Positions 41,801 through 56,800 of a stretch of DNA of 64,000 bases are shown here, one piece after another. The stretch is from positions 124,001-188,000 of the forward strand of contig BGZK01000098.1 of NCBI GenBank assembly GCA_005406025.1. Reading direction: 5' to 3'. The notes beneath the pieces were generated by a model, which saw only the letters and a list, made by a program, of their open reading frames with translations, was not told the origin of the DNA and made no database searches. The translations under genes were made by a program, and so were the position numbers. Origin of the DNA: Eumeta japonica. Taxonomy: Eukaryota > Arthropoda > Insecta > Lepidoptera > Psychidae. How positions within the stretch are numbered: position 1 is the first letter of the stretch; each line of letters starts with the position of its first letter.

Positions 41801-44800
41801 ACACCTCAAAAGACTCTACAGAAGCGGATTTCACTGATGATTTAAATGACTTTCCTGTAAATTTTATTTATCCTCAGACAACACAATCTTCTTCAGATCT
41901 TGTTATTGGGTACGGGCAAAATTTTGGTCGTACCTTATCACGAATATCTGAGCGGAGTACAAATTCAGAAAAAACAAGTGCAGATGAAGATTCTACTAAA
42001 GCGTGTTCTCGATCCGAAAGCATAAATGAGGAATCTATGAATTCTAGTGATCACCAAGCTAGTTTAAGTTCTGATCCACCAAGTAACGCTAATGTAGCGT
42101 ATATTTCAGATACTGATAGACGAACTTCGGCGGAGATGCCTGATATACCAATAGATCAAACTAAAATAAGTGAAATGTATGCAGATACTAAAAAAGATGT
42201 AGATAAAGTTAACAAAACAATTGACATACCTTTAGAAACTAAAACGAGTAAAGACAATGCAAAACCATTGTCAAAAACTCTTGTAAGATCTCCATCAAAA
42301 CATTCTTCTCCTAGTGAAAGCCAAGAATCTGAAGATTGGCCTTTACCAGAATTACCACCACAAGTAGGAGTTGTAGATATAGAACATCCAAATGTGACGA
42401 AAAGAAAATCAAGTGATCAATGGCCATCACCTCCTTCCAGTTTGCTTGAAACTCCTATTGTCGAAAAAGTGCACATTTACTACATGAGCAATGAACCGGA
42501 ACGCGCTATGACGGTTACTATTCCAGATAGTCATCCGAAAGGTAATGCTCAAGATTCCGATGACGATAGCGATACTTTAAACAATGATGACTATTTGGAT
42601 AAGGAAGATATGCAACTAAAATCTGATCCTGGAGATCAAATAATGAATTCTGAAGAGATCGCCGCAAAAACGACAAAAATTATTCCTTATGATGAATCTA
42701 GTTACATGGTAGAACCTTTAGATAAGCATGATAAAGCGTTTTGCCTTAAACAAAATGTTGTTCCCAATTATGATAAATCATGCCTTAGTGGGACCATTAG
42801 TAAAGCTGCATGCCTTAACCTAGACATTGGGTCTTGTTGTACACGCCATGAAAACAAATTGAGTTTTAATATGAAAAGCAGTATGGAAGATAAAGTTATT
42901 ATTAATCAACCAACTAAATCTCCAACAAATCATAGTCCTATATTAGATGATGATCATCTTTTTACTGATGATGTTTTTGGAACAGATAGTAAATCGTTAT
43001 CGCCTGATTTCGATAAGGGATTCTCTAGGGGCAAATATTCATATGGATCTAATAACTCTGATACTTCTATTGACGATCTTTTATCCCAAACTAATGTAGA
43101 TGATACAATTCGCGCAGCAAAGTTAAGTTCAGGCAGTACGGGCACATGTAAAAGATGTAGTTATAGCAGCCATTCCGAAGAAGAAACTAGTTCATTTGGA
43201 ACTGATTTAGATGGAACTGTGAAAATAGGACTTCCACCCAAGAAATGTACACATAGTTCGCATTCTGAAGATACGTCCATCTGTTTGAGCATATCAGAAT
43301 GGTCTACAGGAACAAATACTGTTCGTCAGTATGCTAATCTTTCTGCTTCAGAAAGTGTTTCTGCAGTTTCTATACCAAAAAGTGAAAAATCTGGAAGTCT
43401 TATGAAACCCAGCGAATTTTCATCATCGCATGGAAATGTTCATAAGAAATCTGAGCAAAAACTTAAAGCAAGTTCTCAAGCAGATCCTAGTTCTAGTAGT
43501 AGTTTCGATAAGAACAGTGATAAAATAAAATATGATAAATTATGTAGTTCAGAAACTACTATTTCTAGGAAAGGTGTAGATTCGAGTTCAGGTACTAAAA
43601 GTGATAGTACTTTGACCCTTGCCCAATCTATATCTGATTGGTCAGCAAGTACTAGTCACACGCTTGTGGCAACAGCGCGGGAGGATCAAGTCGACGACAA
43701 GTGTTATGATAATGCAGAACAAGCAACCACAGTTGAAATAAAAGTGGACTCAGAAAATATTTCACAAAATGCAGATATACACTCTACAGGTCTTGATATT
43801 AGAGAGCCTGTTTTAAGACTTAGTGCTTATGCTACTAAAATTGACAAAGATAAATCATCTTCAATAAGTTTTAGTGACAAGTCTGATAAATCAAGTTCCA
43901 GTTCATTAAGTAGTCTTCAGAAACATGGAGAGGGTTTGCTCGCGTTCGATCAAAGGTTTTGTAAATTCTCTACACCTCAAGATGCAACTCACGAGCGCTA
44001 TCAGAAAATACCACCGAAAAGTTATAGTTATGAAGAGCAAGGATTACGTTTTCCTGTCAAACAAACTACACGTTGTCTAAGCGAAGACAGTGATTATAGT
44101 AAGCGTTTTCTTGTTGAACCTCAAAACGAAATTGACATTGATATACCATCGCAACTTTATAGCCAAGAAGAGAAACATAGTGAACGTTATCAAAGTCAAG
44201 ATTTTTCAAACTTTCGTGAAGATATAAGTAATCAGTATATTAGGTCTGATTATAAGCCCTTAGCAAAGCATGCGAGTTATGATGACAAAACTTTGTCAAA
44301 GACTCAGATAAAAGAATATAAATCTAGTCATCAATATCGTAATAAACCAAAAAGTTGGTCATTCCATGAACATTATTTGAATTCATCTGATTTACCATTA
44401 GTTACAGTTCCAGAACTACCCTCAGGTCACAGAGATTTCCAAGAAAAAAAAGTCCCAGAGAGATCTAGCAAAACTCCTCTTTCTCGATGCTCACCATATT
44501 ATTCTAGTAGCTTAAGTTCTGAATCACCGCCCATCCAGCCTCTTAAAGTTCCTGTAAAAAAATCAATATTAACTAGAAATGTATCGATGAAGAGTCCACC
44601 AAGTGGAAATGACACCGATAGTTCATTGGATGTAATAAGAGATTCAAGGGAAAGAATGAAAACATTTCGGCGTAAAAAACAGGTTACCGGTACTCGTAAA
44701 AGACAGGAGAAAATTCATGATGTTCTCGAAGAAGATACCACTAAGAGTCAATGCTCATCTGAAAGTGACAAATTACAAGGTGCCAAATTTTTATCTGTTG

Positions 44801-47800
44801 ACGATTCGATACGCAGAATGGAAAGTTCGGAGTGTTCTGATAGTTATTTGCCTGAAATAGAGTCTGGTTCATCAGAGATGTCAAAAGGTGATTCTAAACA
44901 CTATGATAACCAAGAACCAGTTAGTTATTCTGAAGATGATGACCATGGCGACTACGCTAATTATAAGAATGATACTTATGAAGGTCAGCAATTCCCTATT
45001 AGTATTACTCCTGCACAGTTTCAAGGTTTTGGTTCGTCCGCTGACGAAGATGAAATGGGTTTTCCGAGATTCGATAGATTGGGACGATTGCGTCATCCTT
45101 ATCTTGATAGTCAGGAACCACTTTACGTTTCTGAAGATAGTCCTCCGCGAGCGGGTTCGTATTCGAGTAAATCTAGCCGTCAGTCCTCTCTAAAAAAATC
45201 GAAATCGGGGACAAGTTGCCGTCAGGGGGAAAACGTTGAGAAACCTATAGCAGATACTCCAGGTCAGTCGACCTCCAGGGCGCAATTTTACGAAGAGAAC
45301 ACAGATTCAGATGATTACGCGTATCCAGTGGACACTATCAAAAGGTCACCTAAAATCCCTAAATGTAACAGTTACTTGTTTCCGCGAGGTGACTCTGTGG
45401 CATATTCAGATACAGAACTATCTCAAGGGGAAGGACGAATATGAGCAATATCGCGGTAGTCCATATCCGGAACGATACGAAATAGAAAGTGGCATTTTCC
45501 AAACTGAGGACTGTTATCCTCAGTACGAACAGGATACCACTGGTGATGACAATGGCAGCGGTAAGGAGGGCAACGATTCATTGCAAGAAATCCAGTACAC
45601 GAGAAACTTGGATGAACGTTTCAGCTTGAATAATGTTGAGAGATTTTATTCTAGTCACTATGTGGATTCGCAGGCTTCGAGCGACAGTCCCGAACAAAAA
45701 TTCGACGTTTCTACTTTACCACCTCCATTGTGCTCTGATGATGAAAATGATGTCAACGAGTAATAATTTCAAAAATTGATATTATTTTCTAATGCCTTTA
45801 TATATCTACTTCTGATTTTTAATATATTTATTACTTCTCCGTCAAAGTGAAAAGTGTACAAGTTGAATGCTTTTTGCTCTGCGTTTTTGCTAATATGTTT
45901 CACTTACTTAATTGTAGTTTAATTCATATTTGATAATTGTTATTTCATATAGATTATTTCATATAGAAGTAATGTGTACTTAATTAAGAACTCGCGAGAC
46001 TAAGGAGAAAAAAGAAATATAAAAGTACTTAGCTGAGTGCCAAATTCCCCTACCTGTGTGATGATACATTCCTGTTTTTCTCTGTTGTAATAATGATAAT
46101 TAACATAGAATACTATACTGTAGCTATAGATTGTAGTACTTATCTATTTACATAATGTAACTGCTTAATAAAACCAAGAATGCTATTAGTTTTTTTTTAT
46201 ATGTTTAGATGTTCTAGCAATTTTTACAGAAATATTAATTATAACAATCATTTATAAAAGTTCTCATGGTGCTTATTCAACTTGGTTTATTTGAATTTTG
46301 ATTATGTTTTGGAATTTGTCACAGAAGGGAATATTTATTTTGTATGTCAATGTGGGCTGGGTTTTCTGTGTCAAATTTCCGTAAACCTTCTGTCTAGTTA
46401 TCTGCCAAAAACCTATATCATAAATTAAAATAAGTTTTATGACTAAGGCTGTGAATTTTTTTGTGAAATGTTATTGTTTCATCTGTATTAATGAGCACTT
46501 TGAATTATCATAGTAGTAATTTTACTCAGATTAATCTCTTTACTAGCATTTCAATTATGTTTCTAAAACAGTAATAAATTTTTAGTCAGTGGATATGTGC
46601 CAAAATTACTGCTCAATTTTTTCATATTTTGCTAAAACAATGTTATTTAATAATGAAAATTATATCGATTGCAATAAAATTTATTACTATTAGATGTGTG
46701 TCTGCTGTGTGATATTTTGAGTGGTAAAAAGATAGTCATAAAGATTTTGAAAATAACTTCTGATAAAGCAATCTTTATGAATAATATTTTGATTAATATT
46801 TACTAGAATACTTATTAAACACCTTTTACATTTTTTGATTAAGTGTTATTATATTCCATCTAAAAAATGGTGTAATTTATATTATGATTGAAATTCAGCT
46901 AATATTTGAGTGCATAATTGATTTATATTATGAAATTTATTTATTAAATATTATATTTATGTGTACTTTCGAAAATAAAATATTAGACAAATATACAAAG
47001 TTATTTACAAATAACTAATGATTTATCCACTTGATCAAATCAAGGGGCTATATCAAAGTTCTAAATTTGGAAGATTATAATGTGCAATCAAAATGGTGAT
47101 GAAATATGAATTTATGATATTTATTTGTGTATTTGAATAAATGCAAAAATTTAAAGAATTAACGATAATGACTGATTCTAACATTAAAAACCTTGCATAT
47201 ATACATGTTGTACAATATTTTAACCTATTTCGCATTTTCTAAAGTTTTTAAAAAGTAGTAGTACTCAATAAAGTTTTAAGGCTCTCCTTAGTGAGTCCTT
47301 TGAAGAATGATATTCCCTTTCATATTTGCTTTGTGCATAAAGTATACATGTTATAAATATGATAATGTTAAATAGATCGATTAGATCCATGACTTAGAGA
47401 AAATTACACTAACTATTTATTTTAGTAATAGTGTCGTGTACAATTGGGGAATGATGACCCATGAAAATTTTGTCTTTTCGGCTATTTATTTATAATGATT
47501 TACTATTGTTTGCAACAGAATAAAAAATGTGCTATTACATAAACAAGCGCTGTTAATACTAACTACAATGTTATGACATGTTTTGATACATCGATAGTTA
47601 TAAACAACTGGCTTAAGCATTAACGAATTACTTGTTGTGTAGAAACATTCATTTTGTATTCGTAGTTTTTCCATAACCACATTGTAGAGTTTTTAATTAA
47701 AATGTAAAGAAAGTAGTATTAAAAGATATAAATATTTTTTTTCTGGCTTAAGTACAGGGCACTGAAATGATTGTTTTGGCTTTATAAAAAAGAGCTCTTA

Positions 47801-50800
47801 TTATTTTATCTGTGATTCTGGTCAAGGATTCAGTAGATAACTAAATTAGTGTTGTTTTATTGTTATATTTAAATATAAATTTGTTTTGTTACTAAAGAAT
47901 ACTTTAAGGTTGGTAGGAACTTAATAATTCTATTCAAACATTTTCTTTTATCAATTATTATTTGAAACTTTTGTTTCAATGGATGCAAAGTTGAGCTTCA
48001 TTATGCTTTAAAATTTTAAAATGCTAACAGCCCTAACCAATACATAGATGAATTGTTATATAAACTTGTTGGGAATGTTTTAATAATATGAAATTTATTG
48101 TAACATTGCTTTTTTTGTATCTCTGAAACAAATCAATGCGTCAATTGTATTTGTTAAACTTTATGTGAGGGTGGTGCTAATTTTAAGTATAAAACCAACT
48201 TGGAAATGTGACATGGTGCATTTCGCTGTAATTGCATTTTCGGGTGTAAAAACAAAACAAAAGCCTGACGAATTTAATTTTTTTTTGTGTTTAACATATC
48301 AACATGTTGCATAGTACGCAAAACAAAAGAAAAGTAGGTAAGACACATGACTGTGATCATGTGTTTCTTTATGTAATTATTATTGACTTTTATATCTTTA
48401 TTTTAAAATTTGTCCCAAAACAAACGTCTCTGATCATAAAACAATTTGTAAAGGAAATCTTGAATAGTTCATAATTAAGATGCGATTTGTAAGCAATTTG
48501 TATTCATAATGTCGTTAGTTTATTTGTACTAAAATGTACAATGGTGTCGATAATATTATTATCTTATTAAAATATAAATAAATAAAATAGATACTAAAAT
48601 GGGTATTTGGTGTTCGTCACTCAGTGTTTTAAATAAAAGCGGTTTTATTCGTCTATAGATAATTTTTTTTTATAAAATAGAAAATCTGTGATTTAAAATA
48701 GTTTTGAATTATTACCTATAAATTTATTCAAGATTTTCTCTACCAATTTCATCGCTATCTTTATTGCTAATTTTGCTATTATACAATGTGAAACAAAAAC
48801 CCTGTTCAACCTATTATATCCTTAAGTTTATTATATAAGTACCAAATCCATGGGCAGCCTTGAAGATAGTGCGCTGACGCAGTCGATGTCTGTTTGCACA
48901 GGGTTGCCATTGAATATTGTTAGAATAAGTTCGCAGAAATTTTGGTTGAATGCTAAAAAGAATATTCATTTATTTTAAAAAGTCAGTACTTATACAGGGT
49001 GTAAGGGACAGCCCTCCGCAAACTGATAGGATGCATTCAGACCCTTATTTTGAATCAAAATCCACTGGAAATTTTCTCAGGAAAAAAATGTTAAAATAAA
49101 AAAGCAGCAATAGATCTTTAAATTACTTTAACGAACAACGCACGGAATCAGCTGTTCTACTATCATCTGCCTAGATACAGAGTTTACCGAATTCACGCTG
49201 TCGCGCTCGGCGCGGCGCGCGGGGCGGGGCAACGGCGGCGGCCGTCAGTTGCGCGTCGGCTCCTTTGAACTCTTTCTGTCCGTGCCGCGATCGTGCTGTA
49301 AGCGCATGTCTGTTTAAGCGGCAGACAACTCGCTGTGCTTTGCGCCCGCGTGATTTAAAAAATGGTAGCGATACATTGCGTAGGAAGTGATAAAACAAAT
49401 CAGTTTTCTTGGATTCCCTTAACTTTCCTGAAATAATTTCATGCGATCATCTTAGTATAATATACTGAGTTCACTCTATCAGTTTGCAGAAGGCTGTCCC
49501 TTACACCCGTTATATTGCTACTTTTGGAATTAAAGAATGAAATTATTAGAATATGGCTCACCACCATAAGTCGAGAAAGTTTTTGTTACACAATGTATTT
49601 TACTTTGGAATTTTATGCATCCTCTTTGTGGATGCGTTTTTCGATTGACGATGCGCATGAATGGTTAATAATCTTGTTTTCATACTAAAACCTGTTGAAA
49701 TTATTGTCGTGTATTTCAAGAATCTTAGCTCTCGCTGTTCCATAATAATTCAGTTATTATTTTCAACAAATAACTTAATTTCCAGTTAGCAACAAAATTA
49801 ATGTTTAAATTTAATTCTATTATTATTTACATTTAATGGAATTTCATATAATTTAAGGGTTGCATGAAAAATCTTTCTTATGGAAACATTAATAGATATT
49901 GTCTTATTTTGAAAATGTCATATATTTGAATTCAGTGTGAATGAGGAGTTTTAGCCCAATGACATTTTCTAGTTTAACGACAAGAATTCAAGGACTAGGT
50001 AAAAACACTAGAATATAAGAACTTCGATTTTTTCGAATAAATAAAAAAGTAATAAAATTCTACAATCTGAATAGACTGTAATATTTACGATAATCTCATT
50101 GTATTGCGAGTCGATTTTTTCCGTGTTAACGTCTCACGTTATTGAGATATTAGAGTAATGTGTCGGTGTTGGTTATGGTGCAAGTAAACAGAAACCTAAT
50201 TGCACATCTGCTTCTATCGAATGATCTCAATATTACTAGAATATCATAGAAAGAAATGGCTTGTGCTTCAGCAAGCTCATTAATCGGAAAAAAAATCATT
50301 ATCGTATTTTTTCCTTACATCTTATGATTGTACGCTCATTTTATAGCTGTGAGACTTACTTCATGGTAGTATGTCGTGAAAAGTTGTATATTCTGTCTTT
50401 GACAAAGGAGGATTGTTGGTGAATTTATCATAAAACGCATTTCCTAATAATTTGTCAGTTTTGTATTTTATTTTTGTTTACACATTTTTATTTATATTAT
50501 AACCTTTTCTCTGTAGAAGCTTTTTAGAAGCTCTTGGTGTTTCTATTTTGGTCTTTGGGTAAATAGAGAGACGATTGCTTCATATTACACAATTTTTTTC
50601 CATATTATCACTAGCTAGCCTGTTAGTGATACCATTGTTATACCATTCCATTCCAGTAAGTGGTATATAGGCTTTTGTTCTTTTTAGACATGTTTGCATA
50701 AATTTTGTTAAATATTTTATATATTTTTTTTTTTGACAATGAGAATATATAAGTAAATATAGTTATCATCTCATCTTAAAAATAGAAAATTTATTAATAA

Positions 50801-53800
50801 CTTAGCTACAACATTATCTATTGAATTCTAGCATAGTTACAAATAATCAATGAATAATCATTTGTACAAAACAAATACTTATGTGGATAAGAACTCAATT
50901 GGCCGAGTGACCATGATCACTAACAGATGCACTGATGATTATATATATATATATATATATATACTATAATTGCGTTGATTTTGTTAATAAATACTTATTA
51001 TAATTATTCAGAAGCTTAAAAACAAAAGAAATGTAGATATATATTGATAAGAATATCTGTTTTCAAAGTTTGAGAACTGATAGCAGTATTATTTGAGGTA
51101 TTTTTATGGGATTTTAATATTTATTTGTGGTATTACTCATGGTGTTTACTAACTTATGGTAGTGAAAGTTGGATGTGACAGAACATTAAAAATGCCCATA
51201 AGCAATGTTTTGTTTTTCAACAAAGAATGCAATTGAGAAAGTATGGATGAGTACTCTGATCTATGAACATTGGAATACTTCATAGCATTTAGTGTTTTAT
51301 TATTTATGCTATTCTATCATTTTTCAGTTGGCTATTTGAGAATCTTCAATTAATATCATTCTAGTTTTATCTGTTTTAGTGAAATGCAAGAGAAAATCCT
51401 AAGTATTTTATTTAGGTGTTATGTTTTTTGTAGTTTAGCATTAGCTATGTTTTTTAGTAGGTAGTTTATTGTAACATTCAATTTGTGTCGTTGGTTTCTT
51501 AAACAGGCAAATTAATTATAAGTCATTTTAGCGTTTGATGGATGTGGTGCAATGCAGTAATATGCTGTAGTTGACATCTGTTATCAGTGTTTTACTGTAT
51601 CTCAGTTGAGTTATGGTGACACATGTTCAGACTACTACAAATGCATAAATCTCTGTACACTCAAATAGCTGTATTGATTGTTCAGGATTATGGTTATGGT
51701 GTCTTTAATTTTCTAAATATCGCAATTACAATTCAGAGTTTGAATGAGGAGATATGTCTCCTGACAAATTACAACATTGACGTTGTACATGAGGAATGTT
51801 TTTCTTTTATTGAACGTTTGAACGTGCTCGCTGAGATTTCAAGAATAGTGTTTATTTTGTTGTGATTGATTTACACAATGATCTGGTATTTTAATTTTTT
51901 AGGATCAGTGCCTTGAGATTTACTTCAATAGTTCTGTTAGTCAATTAGAATGTCGTTTTTTTTTTGATTTCTACTTACATTGATTTTTTGTCTTTTCCCT
52001 GTTGTTATTATTGACAATATACTAAATGTTACATTGATTTTCATGAGGCAAATGTGCAATTTCGGTTTCTGCACCGGAATACCTAATGAATTATAAAATG
52101 TTAGTTCGAGGGCCCGCTGTACACACTCCCCGCGACCCGCGCACTATGCGTCTAGTTACGAATTAATAAACGAATAAAAAAACCAAATAAGTCTTTTTAA
52201 TTAATGTCGGTTTTTAGGTTTCCTTGTATTTTCATTTTAAATTGCCATGCCATTGTTTTTTTTTTACCAAATTAATTGTAAAGCCGACTGGTGGATATCA
52301 TGTAAGTTTATTAAATAAATATGTACTGCATGTTACTTTAATAGTGATTTATTTTTATTCTTAGTATATTATTTTAGATTAGATTTTTTACACTAAATTA
52401 TGAAATATTTTTTTATTAAAAAAATATTGTTGTGTTTTGTTTCTCTTTTATTGTGTAATTTATTGTATACGATGTAAATGTGATGAGTTGGTACAGTCTT
52501 GAATACGTTTATGTTTTTCTACTCGCGTAAACGATAATTTGTCGAAATTTTTTTAATATAAATAAATGTTGTTACTTCGACACCCTACCAACTAGTACTG
52601 CTTGATTTAATTATTTTAATCTTTTATATTTGCACGATTATTTTTTAACAATTTAAAATTGTTATTTTTTATTAGCGTTCTTTGAATCCACATATATTTT
52701 TTTTAATTTTTTGGGATTCATTCTTTTATTAAACGAAAATTCATAATTACAGATTTAACACCGTGTTCGCTGGCAGAAGACGAGTCAGTGTCGTCAGCGA
52801 GTTTACTAGTCTCACCGCAAGGGGCGGGTAAATCTGCTGGTCCGCTAAGTGCCTCTACGCCTCTTCCGGCCGCCGGACGGTTCAATGGGGGCGGAGCGAA
52901 GGAGGAAGTGGCCACTTCCTGTAACGGGCTAGATCAATTAGATAACAGAAATAGAGATTCCAACAAAAACTATGACAACGTCGGAGTTGGAGTTAAGGCG
53001 AACGGAAACATCGTTAATGGTTAGTAAGGAATATTACGTTTGCGTGAGAATGATAGTTGTACAATGTATCGTAGTGATACTGAATATTATAAATTATCTA
53101 TTGGAAATTTTACTAATGTTGTACGGACAAAACGCATCATTTTTTTGATCATTTCGTTAGCTGTTTGATACATTTTTTATTGTATTGAAAAATCTTGAAA
53201 CAAGGTTCGTAAAATTAAATAATCCTTTCATGTTATTTTGAATGACCAAATGTTATTGCAAATCTAGACTGTGACCTTTTGTACTGATTTAATAATTTTA
53301 GAATATATAATAGTTTTACAAATAGTCTATGTTACATGGAAATCCATCTTAAGTGATTAAAATTATAGTGTGGAATATTACAAATACTCATCTTTTACGT
53401 TCAATTATCCACTATTTGTTATTTCAGCACTACATAGATAATACAAAAAATCAGTCATTTATGTATAGCGTTTTTGTTTTTTAAACCTGTTTTAGTAAAT
53501 GTGGTATCCGAGTCAAGTAACAGTATAGACGTGCTGAGCGGTGGCGAAAGCGATGCGGGCGACACTCTCAGCCGTTCTCGTCGCAATAACAATAGGTAAA
53601 TAAGTTTTTGTTTTCATTTAATGTGTTGTTGATTTTTCTTTTACCGCATTTTTCAGTTTAATTTGCTGTCAACAAAATTTATACCGAAAACTGAAATATT
53701 TTCACAATTTAGTATTTAAATATTCATAAGATGTTTAAAACTTATCCTTTCCGCCCATAGTCAGGATCAAACCAGTAACTACTGATTCGAATGACACCCT

Positions 53801-56800
53801 CTTACCTATGATTGTTATAAATGTTTTTCGTTTCCTCTTTCAGAATATGTTCCCTATTGTGAAAAAATTCCAATTAATATTTTTTTTAATGTAAAAAATC
53901 CATAGATCTGCTAATGTATAGATAAACATATACACATAAGTAATATGTTTCATAATAATTTCAATTCATTTAAAAGCACTTCATTACATGCACATATACA
54001 TATAATACAAATTCGTAAGTAATATATTTTGCAAAAGCATCACTCGTAACTTTAATGTACAATATGGCCTATTTTTATGACATCTTTCATAAAGGAGAAA
54101 AGAAAAATTCAACTCTAATATAAATCTATGTATGATGTGTGATCTATGTGCCATAAATTTATGTATTATTCTCTACAAGTTTTTTTTTATTACTTCATGC
54201 ATTTTTCTAGTATAACATCGTGCGTCCGTGACAGCATGTCTGAGAAGTGCAGGAAGCGCGGCCTAGGTGCACAACGTTCTTACTTGTTAGCGCGGGAATT
54301 GCTCATGACTGAACGCACGTATAAGCGCGACCTCGAACTCGTGACTGTGGTGAGTTTTTTTGTATACAGCATGATTTTATATACGATTTTCGCATTTCAT
54401 ATACTAATTCAAGATAATTTTCATTATATTGTATTTACGTTTGATTATTATGTATATAATGAAAATTATCTTGAATTCATATATGAAATGCGAAAATCGT
54501 ATATATATATATGCCATTTTGTTCAACATCTTGTTGCCATTTTTTGGTAGTAATTGCTATAGAAATTTTGGAACTTTCTGATCAAAAAACTGCGACAAAT
54601 AGTTTTGACAGTCCTCTCTTGATGTTAATCTAACACTCTCTAAAAAATTCTGAAGAGACTGAAACAGGTGAAAATCTGTGGTGCAAGGTCAAGGTCATAT
54701 GGTGGATGCATTAACACTTCCCAACCTATCTCTCAATATTTGCTGACTGGCTAAAGATGTGTCTGGTCTGGTGTAATTGTAGCAAAAAACCACACCTTTT
54801 CTATTTATCGATTCTGGCCGTTTTTTCTCTACCTTTTGCTTGAGTTTCTTCAGCTGTTGGCAGTAGAGATCTGAATTGATAATTTTGCCTGGCGGTAAAA
54901 GTTCATAATGTCCTTCGAATCCCACCATACACAATAACATCAACTTATTGCGAGTTAATCTGGGTTTAGCTGTAGTCTATGGAGCTTGCTTGTCTTTTCA
55001 CCATGATCACCAGTTTCATAGTAATTGATTAAATGGTTTGGACACAAGGAAACCAAACAAAATAGACATTCATTAAAAAAACTTAAGTCTATCGAAGAAG
55101 TAGCAAAATTTTATCACAATTCATTCAGCCCTTTCAGACATAAGTATTTTTTAACTGTATTCCAAATTTCAATGAGGTCGCTTAGGCTACTCTAACTATA
55201 AGTAGTAAGCGTGAATGAAAAGGTTACTGAAAACTATTACCTTTGTTCTGACATTGTATGTATTATTTAATCGATCTACTGAACCAATTCTAAAAATTAT
55301 TTTGTTCATATAACGCTATATTATCCTCAAGTAATATAGCCTAAATTTTATTTTGATGTTAGTGTTTGCTCTGGCTTTTTCCAAATTGGAACTGTGACCG
55401 GTGGCGGAACCGAAATTGCGAGAGGGTTGAAAATTAGAGTCAATAGCGTCATCAGAATCGGGATGAGGAGCAGTGTGGAGGTCAGACTTGGGAGCGGGAC
55501 AGCGATCTAGAGTGAGATCAAAACCGGAATGCGCTTACATGAAAACCGAGTTCGAAATCAAAAGCAAGCAAATGCAATAAAAATTTTAAATGAGAGAAAT
55601 GGACGTCGGGAGCAGGATTAAAATCGAAATCGAAAATGGCATAGCGATGGGGATCTTGATTGACAATATTACTGGTTGATATACAAGATAAATTAATTCA
55701 TTGCGGTCGGAACTGCGGGAAAATGTTAGTTTAATTGTAAAAATAAAAAGTTGCTGTGTATAATTTTTAAGCAGGGCTGTACATGACATATATACATAAC
55801 TAATCGACTACGTGCCATTTGTCGCTGATTTTGTTACACACATTTATGGGCATTACAAAACTCGTAAGAGCGCCAGGTGGCTCATAAGTTGAGAGTATCG
55901 TCTCGAAACTAGAAGGTATTAGATTCAACGGTGGCCATGGACGAATTGACAGGCGAGTTTTTAAGTCAAATTAAACCACTCACTCTGTGCACTGAACTCA
56001 GAGAGGCCGTCGGCCGCGGACGTTGTCATCACATTGGCGCCAACCATCGTTAGCATCCCTCAATCCGTATTGGGTTTGCATGGGAGCATAAGGTTCATGT
56101 ACTGAATCTATACACCATATAAAAATGAATGTTTGCATATATATATATTATCATTAAACTCTAACACCCTTTGAATAATCATCATAAACATTGGTATGTT
56201 TATGTATTTTTTCATGGGGAAGGTTTATGTGCTTTTCGCTTTGCTGTAACTTCACACTAGGGGGCGCTGCAGCATACCAACTTCTAATACAAACATATTT
56301 TATATATATATAAGATTTATTATTTACATGTTAATCTGTTACATAAAATAAAAATTTAATATATCATTGAAAATATGAATAACATTCAATTCATTTATAT
56401 AGACATGATTTAGACTGGCAGAATAAGGTTTGCCGGGTCCAGATAGTTTGATATTAAAATATTATGAGAGGGTGTGCCTTTGCAGTGAGGCAATTAAAAC
56501 CTGACACAACAAACTTTTACGTAAAACATAATATGGCTTTTTTTATATTTAAACTTTTTGGATTACCCACTAATATGGTTCCAATCTTCAGACTTGGTCA
56601 TCTCGCGTGTCGACGTTGGCGTCTAGTGGTACATTTGCTGACAACGAAGAGACGATACAGGCGTTAGGACGACCGTGTCTAGCTCTGGAACCCTTGGCGT
56701 TGGCTCAAGGCGCGTTCCTGGCGAGATTAGAAAAGTGTCTATGTGCTCCCACGCCTTCTGGCATGGCCGGAGGTGCTGGGAAATTTCCGTCACAAGAAGG

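Noticed and set aside
54146..54550. 134-codon frame starting upstream of exon 16
   Set aside because: Only 54211-54349 is exon; the rest of the frame reads through both splice sites into intron.
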